A stretch of DNA of 6,360 nucleotides from RGIG6307 sp964424345 (lineage in GTDB: Bacteria; Bacillota; Clostridia; Lachnospirales; Lachnospiraceae), in the NCBI GenBank assembly GCA_964424345.1, contig CAYRIK010000057.1, positions 1 through 6,360 on the forward strand, read 5' to 3'. Below, in pieces: positions 1-4,280 of this stretch (its first letter is position 1; each line of letters starts with the position of its first letter). The notes beneath the pieces were generated by a model. It was given only the letters and a program-made list of their open reading frames with translations, searched no databases and was not told the origin of the DNA. A program made the translations under genes and the position numbers.

Positions 1-1
1 T

Positions 2-10
2 GAGTGCTTG
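2..10 (-). promoter_or_regulatory. Possible half of a CIRCE (HrcA) operator at the window edge
   Basis: On the minus strand the sequence CAAGCACTC matches 7 of 9 bases of the CIRCE half-site TTAGCACTC. It lies just downstream of a strong leftward promoter, across the expected transcription start, where CIRCE elements usually sit ahead of groESL or hrcA-grpE-dnaK operons. The second half-site (GAGTGCTAA after a 9-bp spacer) would fall outside the window, so this is an inference from half an element. Confidence 0.4.
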
Positions 11-13
11 TCT

Positions 14-42
14 ATAATACAAAAAGCTGCGACATTTGTCAA
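14..42 (-). promoter_or_regulatory. Strong sigma-A promoter reading leftward out of the window
   Basis: On the minus strand there is a perfect -35 TTGACA (37-42), a 17-bp spacer and a -10 TATTAT (14-19, one mismatch to consensus). Transcription would start near position 7 and run out of the left edge, so the gene served is not visible. The -35 lies in the centre of an inverted repeat (21-51), and a CIRCE-like half-site overlaps the predicted start. The promoter is clear from sequence; the identity of the downstream gene is inference. Confidence 0.7.
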
Positions 43-51
43 CAGCTTTTT
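21..51 (-). terminator. Hairpin with A/T-tract flanks, possible (bidirectional) intrinsic terminator overlapping the promoter
   Basis: AAAAAGCTG (21-29) and CAGCTTTTT (43-51) are perfect inverted repeats around a 13-base centre that itself contains GACA/TGTC. On either strand this gives a GC-containing stem preceded by As and followed by Us, the form of a weak bidirectional terminator. It is the only terminator-like structure after the minus-strand genes ending at 286 and 119. The same dyad surrounds the -35 of the leftward promoter, so it could instead be an operator. The AT-rich stretch 52-118 holds nothing else I can support. Confidence 0.4.
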
Positions 52-118
52 GCAATTTTTTTAACTTTTTATTTTACTATTATGTACATTGTTATATAAA
101 CATATACGTTATCTATAT

Positions 119-248
119 TTATTCTGCTTTCACAATGGAAATCGTCAATGTTCCCGTATCATGATCAGCACCTGCAACTATCACATTACTACATAGCAGA
201 CTAACACTACAAGCTATCGCAAACCCTTTTTTCAAAAAATCTCTTCAT
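119..248 (-). pseudogene. Tiny exported-peptide gene broken by a one-base frameshift
   Basis: A well-formed ribosome binding site (AAAAGGAG, 257-264) lies 8 bases before an ATG at 248, about 37 bp after the stop of the CARF-nuclease gene, so co-transcription is possible. The frame as written stops after only 13 codons (end at 207). The start crosses a T6 run and then an A6 run. Removing one base there gives a 42-residue frame ending at 119: a basic N-terminus (MKRFFEK), a hydrophobic stretch GFAIACSVSLLCSNVIVA, a plausible signal peptidase site after AGA, then 15 residues starting DHDTGTLTI. That is the layout of a Sec signal peptide with a very short mature part. I do not recognise the family. 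It may be the remnant of a longer secreted protein, a small peptide gene off by a homopolymer error, or a phase-variable gene. Confidence 0.45.
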
Positions 249-285
249 TTGCAAAACTCCTTTTCGATATTTTTAAGAATAATCT

Positions 286-1449
286 TTACAGTTCTTTAAA
301 AAATCGTTGTATATCTGTTCTGTTTAGACATTCTGCATCCAATAATTGTATTCCCATCTCCTTAGAACGATTATACAATGTTCTAGAACGCGTTTGAACA
401 TCTGAACTTGTAACAAGCACCGGTATTGCTCCATATCCTCCAAAGCTGTTGGCTAATGCATAAATTTCATTTAATGCCTCTGGTTTTGGATTGGTCATCT
501 TACAGGATATAAAAACTGGTACACCTTTTTTCATCAATACTACATCGATTTCATTTTGTACTTGAAATCCACTATTTAACTCCAAATCCCATCCAATCAT
601 CACACTCTGGTATACTTCTGAAAACAATCCGCTTCTTTTTGCAAGAATGTATACATACATCTCCAGCCAACTTCCTTTTACAGCCAACATTTCTTTTACA
701 AAATATTCTACGCATACAAATGCAATCTTATTGTTGTCCCAAGTAAATTCTTTGATAAAGCCTTGGCTTTCCAACATTCTAAATATTGCAAGAATACGAG
801 GAGAAACATCTTGTACTCGCTGCAGTACGATTTTTAATCCCGGCTCACTTAACTCTCCTTCACTTTTGTGATGCAAAAAATCATAAAAGAACTTTACATC
901 TGATTGATGAGAAAAAATATATTCACTCATACTCAAAATACGATCATAATATTTTTCATCTGCCAGCATATGCATATTTCTTTCGTATCTGCGTCCCTGA
1001 AGTGTTAAAATGTCCGAAAAATCAAGTGCTGGAAACTTCATCTTTCCTTCCCATTCATCCGCATTTTCCACTCCAATTACTTTTTTATTTTCCATATCAA
1101 GCATAATACATGGTATACCATAATAAATACTTGCTTCTCTTGCATAATTACTAATTACCATATTTCCGCCGTTAATCTCTACAACGGTATCCTTTGTCTC
1201 ACTATATAAGGTTCCAAGAACGCTGAATATCCTATCTTTTTTGTTTTTATTCCTGATCAGTATTTTTTTAATCTTTGCAGTAGGATTTTTTTCTCTAAGA
1301 AGCGTACATACTCCCATCATATTTGTTTCTTGTCCTGCCTCATACAAAAACACAGTACATTCTGCCTGATATGTCAAGGAAGCCAAAATATTATTTTGTA
1401 AATTAATCGGGTCAAAAATTTCAACCACTGTATGAACCGTTTTTCTCAA
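286..1449 (-). CDS. DUF1887/Card1-like CARF-domain nuclease
   Basis: Predicted 387-aa cytosolic protein, close to the usual length of DUF1887 (Card1/Can2-like) proteins. Characterised members bind cyclic oligoadenylate through an N-terminal CARF domain and cut nucleic acid with a C-terminal PD-(D/E)xK domain. Residues 1-135 look like the Rossmann-type CARF half (VVEIFDP, then an LxYQAECTVFLYE strand). About 197-245 resemble a winged helix, and 248-387 carry the nuclease motifs WLE (E263), NEID (E300, D302) and FISCK (K317). The usual acidic residue two before the lysine is serine here (S315). A GTG at 1455 is only one base from the GGAGGT and looks too close; the TTG at 1449 sits 7 bases after GGAGG, so I prefer it. 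The gene begins about 40 bp after ribU with no terminator between, so it is probably transcribed from the FMN-riboswitch promoter. No cas gene or CRISPR array is in the window. The family call is firm; activity and ligand are inferred. Confidence 0.82.
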   Translation of the reverse strand: MRKTVHTVVEIFDPINLQNNILASLTYQAECTVFLYEAGQETNMMGVCTLLREKNPTAKIKKILIRNKNKKDRIFSVLGTLYSETKDTVVEINGGNMVISNYAREASIYYGIPCIMLDMENKKVIGVENADEWEGKMKFPALDFSDILTLQGRRYERNMHMLADEKYYDRILSMSEYIFSHQSDVKFFYDFLHHKSEGELSEPGLKIVLQRVQDVSPRILAIFRMLESQGFIKEFTWDNNKIAFVCVEYFVKEMLAVKGSWLEMYVYILAKRSGLFSEVYQSVMIGWDLELNSGFQVQNEIDVVLMKKGVPVFISCKMTNPKPEALNEIYALANSFGGYGAIPVLVTSSDVQTRSRTLYNRSKEMGIQLLDAECLNRTDIQRFFKEL

Positions 1450-1456
1450 TGACACA

Positions 1457-1461
1457 CCTCC
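1457..1461 (-). promoter_or_regulatory. Ribosome binding site deciding the CARF-nuclease start
   Basis: GGAGG on the minus strand lies 7 bases before a TTG (1449) but only one base before the in-frame GTG (1455). The spacing favours the TTG start, which shortens the protein by two residues. Confidence 0.6.
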
Positions 1462-1491
1462 AGAGTCATAGTTTCTGTATGTTAGGTAACA

Positions 1492-2103
1492 TCAATTCGT
1501 CAAGCGAACCATAAACAGGTGTATTTTTTTGTATATTAAAAATGTAATCAAAGATACAAAACCATATTTTATGATATTAAATGGAAAGATACTCCAAAGC
1601 ATCATAGAAACTGTATCATGCACAAAAGGATTTACCGCACCTGCCATTGCCACAATACTTTCCATTGTCATACCATATACGACTGTATATGCCGGAAAAA
1701 TAAAGAATGTATTCGTAATTACCGCCAACACACTTGTTACTACTACACTAAGCAATAAAGAACAAGCTGCAACTTTTTTTGTTTTATGTCTCCTATACAA
1801 AACAGACGCTGTTAGTACATAACAAGAAGAAAGCACAAGATTTGATATTTCTCCTACATACATGCTGTCCGTTCCACTTATAAAAAGATGCAATAACAAC
1901 TTTATTCCAACAATGCATATTCCTGTCATCGGACCAAACATAAAACTTCCTATGATTGCCGGAAGCTCTGCCAAATCCAACTTCATAAAAGCTGGTGAAA
2001 AAAACAGCGGTATCTTAAAAAGCATCAATACCGTACTAAGTGCCCCAAACAATCCAATAAAGCATAGCTTTTGTGTTGTAAATGTTTCTTTTGTGTTTTT
2101 CAT
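1492..2103 (-). CDS. ribU: Riboflavin ECF transporter, substrate-binding S component RibU
   Basis: A 203-aa integral membrane protein with about six hydrophobic segments, the normal size for RibU. RibU captures riboflavin and works with the shared energising module (EcfA, EcfA', EcfT), which is not in this window. Supporting motifs are KLDLAELPAIIGSFMFGP (41-58), typical of the RibU loop and second helix, the NTFFIFPAY segment (131-139), and PFNIIK near the C-terminus (174-179). The FMN riboswitch immediately upstream independently supports the riboflavin assignment. The ATG at 2103 is preceded by AAGGAGG with a 10-base gap. The gene is the first of a probable operon with the CARF nuclease. 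Substrate and family are well supported; no truncation is seen. Confidence 0.93.
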   Translation of the reverse strand: MKNTKETFTTQKLCFIGLFGALSTVLMLFKIPLFFSPAFMKLDLAELPAIIGSFMFGPMTGICIVGIKLLLHLFISGTDSMYVGEISNLVLSSCYVLTASVLYRRHKTKKVAACSLLLSVVVTSVLAVITNTFFIFPAYTVVYGMTMESIVAMAGAVNPFVHDTVSMMLWSIFPFNIIKYGFVSLITFLIYKKIHLFMVRLTN

Positions 2104-2113
2104 ATGAAATTAT

Positions 2114-2120
2114 CCTCCTT
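2114..2120 (-). promoter_or_regulatory. ribU ribosome binding site overlapping riboswitch helix P1
   Basis: The Shine-Dalgarno AAGGAGG has its AAGG part inside the 3' strand of the FMN aptamer's closing helix P1. FMN binding would stabilise P1 and hide the site, which points to translational control of ribU. Confidence 0.6.
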
Positions 2121-2247
2121 CTTTCATCCGGACTATCACCGTTGGTATTGGATTTGCACCAATTCAGCCGACTTTTTTGTCGGGTCGCGGACTTCATAAA
2201 TGATTATGTTACCACCAGTAAGGAATTGCACCTCGCCCCGAAAGGTT
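2117..2247 (-). ncRNA. FMN riboswitch (RFN element)
   Basis: Read on the minus strand the segment has the conserved RFN-element blocks in order: CTTTCGGGGC, a GGTGCAATTCC hairpin followed by ACTGGTGGT, TCCGCGACCCGAC, GGTGCAAATCCAATACC and finally AACGGTGATAGTCCGGATGAAAGAAGG. It senses flavin mononucleotide and lowers expression of the downstream riboflavin gene when FMN is abundant. Only 13 bases separate the aptamer from the ribU ATG and no terminator hairpin with a U-run is seen between them, so control is probably at translation initiation through P1 sequestering the ribosome binding site. The upstream promoter places the RNA start at or next to the first base of the aptamer. Confidence 0.95.
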
Positions 2248-2253
2248 ATTTTT

Positions 2254-2281
2254 ATTATACCACACACGCTTTTTGTGTAAA
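2254..2281 (-). promoter_or_regulatory. Sigma-A promoter for the FMN riboswitch-ribU operon
   Basis: On the minus strand: -35 TTTACA (2276-2281), a 16-bp spacer and a consensus -10 TATAAT (2254-2259) with an extended TGG just before it. Transcription is predicted to start near 2247, the first bases of the riboswitch. It lies directly behind the sigE stop codon, with no intrinsic terminator between, so some read-through from sigE is possible. Confidence 0.75.
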
Positions 2282-2292
2282 GCATTTCCTTT

Positions 2293-2544
2293 TTAATATT
2301 CTTTCATCATTTCCCGTTTCAACTGTTTCATAATCTTTTTTTCCAATCTAGAAATGTAGGATTGAGAAATACCAAGCATAGACGCTACTTCTTTTTGCGT
2401 TAGTTCTTTTCCTTCTCTCACAAGTTCCTGTTTTGGAAAACAATATGCACTGTTTTCTTTTTTATGATCTAAACGTATTCCAAATCTCAGACATATAATC
2501 GTCTTTTCTCTTGGTGAAAGTTTCGCTATGGATTTATATAGCAT
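2293..2544 (-). CDS. sigE 3' fragment: free-standing sigma region 4
   Basis: An 83-aa frame starting at an ATG that corresponds to Met179 of the intact protein. It carries a whole region 4, from the SPREKTIICLRFG helix to the GISQSYISRLEKK helix and the normal C-terminus. It overlaps the end of the 5' fragment by 11 bases, so translational coupling is conceivable, but no ribosome binding site precedes the ATG and a stop (TAG, 2557-2559) closes this frame upstream. It is most simply the orphaned 3' half of a broken gene. Confidence 0.45.
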   Translation of the reverse strand: MLYKSIAKLSPREKTIICLRFGIRLDHKKENSAYCFPKQELVREGKELTQKEVASMLGISQSYISRLEKKIMKQLKREMMKEY

Positions 2545-2723
2545 ACTGCATAGACGCTACTTCTTTTTGCGTTAGTTCTTTTCCTTCTCTCACAAGTTCC
2601 TGTTTTGGAAAACAATATGCACTGTTTTCTTTTTTATGATCTAAACGTATTCCAAATCTCAGACATATAATCGTCTTTTCTCTTGGTGAAAGTTTCGCTA
2701 TGGATTTATATAGCATACTGCAT
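2376..2723. repeat. Perfect tandem duplication, 172-bp unit, inside sigE
   Basis: Positions 2376-2551 and 2548-2723 are identical over 176 bases as read by eye, offset by 172 bases. The copies share a 4-base junction, GCAT (2548-2551), which also begins the first copy and ends the second. Outside these limits the match stops at once (2375 versus 2547 and 2552 versus 2724 differ). This is the signature of a recent duplication at a short microhomology. The unit length leaves a remainder of 1 on division by 3, so it causes a frameshift. Confidence 0.95.
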
Positions 2724-3250
2724 TCTGCCTGCATCTCAATATTTTTATAAATCAAATCTTCTTCTGTTCCCAAAATATCACTTAAAAGCAATTCATTTCC
2801 ATCAAAATCCGTATTCAACGGTTCATCTATGCTTACTTCTGCTTTATTTTTACTTGTACGTCTTAAATACATCAATATTTCATTTTCAATGCATCGAGAG
2901 GCATATGTCGCTAATTTTATATTTTTATCCATTTTATATGTATTGATTGCCTTAATCAGTCCAATCGTCCCTATAGAAATTAAATCTTCTACTCCAACTC
3001 CTGTATTATCAAATCTCTTGGCTATATATACAACCAGTCTTAAATTATGCTCAATCAATACATTTTTCGCCCACTCACCCTGTTCTCCGTTCAGACATTC
3101 CAACATTTCATTTTCTTTTTCACTTTCTAACGGTGGAGGCAACACTTCCGTTCCTCCAATATAGTGAATATCCATTTCTGGTTCTTGATTCATCCAATTT
3201 TTTCCAACCCAGAAAAACAAACTTTTCTTTACTTCTTTTCCCAACAACAT
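2534..3250 (-). CDS. sigE: sigE 5' fragment: pro-sigma-E lacking the region 4 recognition helix
   Basis: An open frame of 238 aa. It keeps the pro-sequence, the core-binding and -10-recognising region 2 (about 62-132) and the first part of region 4 (179-234), then runs into the second repeat copy in the wrong frame, adds QYAI and stops at a TAA (2534-2536). It lacks the GISQSYISRLEKK recognition helix that contacts the -35 element. If made, it could still be a SpoIIGA substrate and might bind core RNA polymerase, but it should not recognise sigma-E promoters normally. Confidence 0.7.
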   Translation of the reverse strand: MLLGKEVKKSLFFWVGKNWMNQEPEMDIHYIGGTEVLPPPLESEKENEMLECLNGEQGEWAKNVLIEHNLRLVVYIAKRFDNTGVGVEDLISIGTIGLIKAINTYKMDKNIKLATYASRCIENEILMYLRRTSKNKAEVSIDEPLNTDFDGNELLLSDILGTEEDLIYKNIEMQAECSMLYKSIAKLSPREKTIICLRFGIRLDHKKENSAYCFPKQELVREGKELTQKEVASMQYAI

Positions 3251-3269
3251 ACGATTTTCCCTTACACTT

Positions 3270-4088
3270 TCATTTTTTCATTTTATGCTCCTCATCAATC
3301 AAATCAGGATGCAAAATCATCTGATGTGCCCCATTTGAAGATAATGGATGATGGATTCCTGCACAAATAACCTGTTCTATTACATATATATCATCTTCTA
3401 TGTATATTGTAATTTTGGGTATCTGTACTCCATACAGCATTCCTTCCTTACATCCAACGCTGTGAAATGGAATTGCTCTGAAAAACATTGGATTTTCCAG
3501 TGTGATTTTTGCCAAAAGCGTTTCTTCTATTAAACAGACTGGTTGTTTACTGATCGGTTCACACAAACTATTTCCTGTATCTACCAGTGCCTTTACTTTC
3601 ACGTTTGTATCTGCACTTTCTATGTACACATCACACAAACTTTTTTTCTTTTTATGCGTTTTGATTTTCATGTACCCATCTCCAATCCAAACACAAATCA
3701 ATGCTATAACACATATAAAAGAAATTCCTATTGGTCTTTGCACCAATATTTTCCATTTTCCAAGTACTGCCCGTATGACTCCTGCAAATACAAAACTGTA
3801 AAAAAAACCATAGCCTATCATTTTTCCTATCAATCTGCGTTTTCGTTTCGGCACCATAACAAATGTCATCCAAAAAACAGAACAGCCTATCATAACAAAC
3901 TGTCCAAACACCCATTTTATAGGAATCAAAAACAGGAACACATAACATATTGCTCCAAGTAATGCAGCGCATATCACTCTTATTTTGGAAGTGCGAAGCA
4001 TAAACTTACGCCACAACAAACTAAGAACGCATAAATTGATTAAAAAATTCAGTGCAAAAAGACTATCCCAATAAAGCTCAATTTCCAT
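3270..4088 (-). CDS. spoIIGA: SpoIIGA, membrane aspartic protease that processes pro-sigma-E
   Basis: A 272-aa protein, slightly shorter than the roughly 309 aa of the Bacillus subtilis homologue. The N-terminal half has about five membrane-spanning segments (roughly residues 8-26, 37-55, 60-80, 92-110 and 119-137). The C-terminal half is the protease domain, with the catalytic motif VDTGN (Asp170) and the family's closing LHPDL. In the family the protein sits in the septal membrane and, after a forespore signal, cuts the pro-sequence from sigma-E in the mother cell. The ATG at 4088 is chosen because AAGAGGTG lies just upstream and the protein then begins MEIELYWDSLFALNF, as in homologues. 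sigE follows after 19 bp, giving the usual spoIIG operon. The gene looks intact even though its substrate gene is broken, which suggests the sigE lesion is recent. Confidence 0.93.
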   Translation of the reverse strand: MEIELYWDSLFALNFLINLCVLSLLWRKFMLRTSKIRVICAALLGAICYVFLFLIPIKWVFGQFVMIGCSVFWMTFVMVPKRKRRLIGKMIGYGFFYSFVFAGVIRAVLGKWKILVQRPIGISFICVIALICVWIGDGYMKIKTHKKKKSLCDVYIESADTNVKVKALVDTGNSLCEPISKQPVCLIEETLLAKITLENPMFFRAIPFHSVGCKEGMLYGVQIPKITIYIEDDIYVIEQVICAGIHHPLSSNGAHQMILHPDLIDEEHKMKK

Positions 4089-4105
4089 ATTCACCTCTTG
4101 AGCTA

Positions 4106-4138
4106 AATATAACACAATTTACAAACAGATCTTGTCAA
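4106..4138 (-). promoter_or_regulatory. Candidate spoIIG promoter with long spacer and Spo0A-box-like site
   Basis: On the minus strand a -35 TTGACA (4133-4138) is followed after 21 bp by TATATT (4106-4111) with a TG one base before it. The spacing is longer than the normal 17, which recalls the Bacillus subtilis spoIIG promoter, where about 22 bp separates the hexamers and Spo0A~P activates. The -35 is part of TTGTCAAAG on the opposite strand (4132-4140), close to a Spo0A box. The predicted start leaves a leader of only about 11 bases before the ATG at 4088. The Spo0A link is inferred by analogy. Confidence 0.45.
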
Positions 4139-4168
4139 AGTCTGCAACCTTCTCCTGTTTTTTATCGC

Positions 4169-4210
4169 AAAAAAAGAACAGCATGTCTTATAAAAAGACA
4201 TACTGCTCTT
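4169..4210 (-). terminator. Strong intrinsic terminator after ftsZ
   Basis: On the minus strand a 16-bp stem (4195-4210 pairing with 4174-4189, two G-U pairs in the RNA) closes a five-base loop and runs into a stretch of seven Us (4169-4175). It separates the cell-division transcript from spoIIGA, so spoIIGA-sigE must have its own promoter. Confidence 0.92.
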
Positions 4211-4280
4211 CACTTTTATAAAAATTCGCTAATAAAAACCTTGTGCTTGCTTTTACAGAAACATCAAAGACCTATGTATA

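Larger units (their letters stand above)
2293..3250 (-). pseudogene. sigE: sigE, pro-sigma-E, interrupted by a 172-bp tandem duplication
   Basis: Sigma-E is the early mother-cell sporulation sigma factor, made as an inactive precursor and activated by SpoIIGA, encoded 19 bp upstream. All family parts are here: a pro-sequence (about residues 1-28), the conserved YIGGTEVLPPPL, region 2 with EHNLRLVVYIAKRF and DLISIGTIGLIKA, the TYASRCIENEILMYLRR segment, DEPLNTDFDGNELLLSD, and region 4 ending in GISQSYISRLEKK. The segment coding region 4 up to the recognition helix occurs twice, and the 172-bp unit shifts the frame. Without one copy the gene would encode 261 aa, somewhat longer than the roughly 240 aa of Bacillus subtilis SigE because of about 19 extra residues in region 4. 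The start ATG at 3250 has a weak AGGGA seven bases upstream. As written the gene cannot make full-length sigma-E by normal decoding. This could be a true mutation, a reversible duplication, or an assembly artefact. Confidence 0.85.

Noticed and set aside
13..18. TATAAT on the plus strand as a rightward promoter
   Set aside because: Its -35 would fall outside the window and no plus-strand gene follows; the same bases serve the better leftward promoter.
1479..1492. Palindrome ATGTTAGGTAACAT between ribU and the nuclease gene
   Set aside because: The stem is only about five AT-rich base pairs with no U-run, so it is not a terminator; it could be an operator but nothing supports that.
2376..2723. 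Direct repeats considered as a CRISPR array or mobile element ends
   Set aside because: There are only two long, directly abutting copies with no spacers, and the repeat is sigE coding sequence, so it is a gene-internal tandem duplication.
3543..3962. Plus-strand open frame of 139 codons opposite spoIIGA
   Set aside because: It lies wholly antisense to the spoIIGA membrane region and its composition (many His, Tyr, Phe, Lys) reflects the AT-rich complement; no family features.
4089..4115. Earlier in-frame start for spoIIGA at 4115 (nine extra residues)
   Set aside because: It has no ribosome binding site, would run through the predicted -10, and the AAGAGGTG site points to the ATG at 4088.
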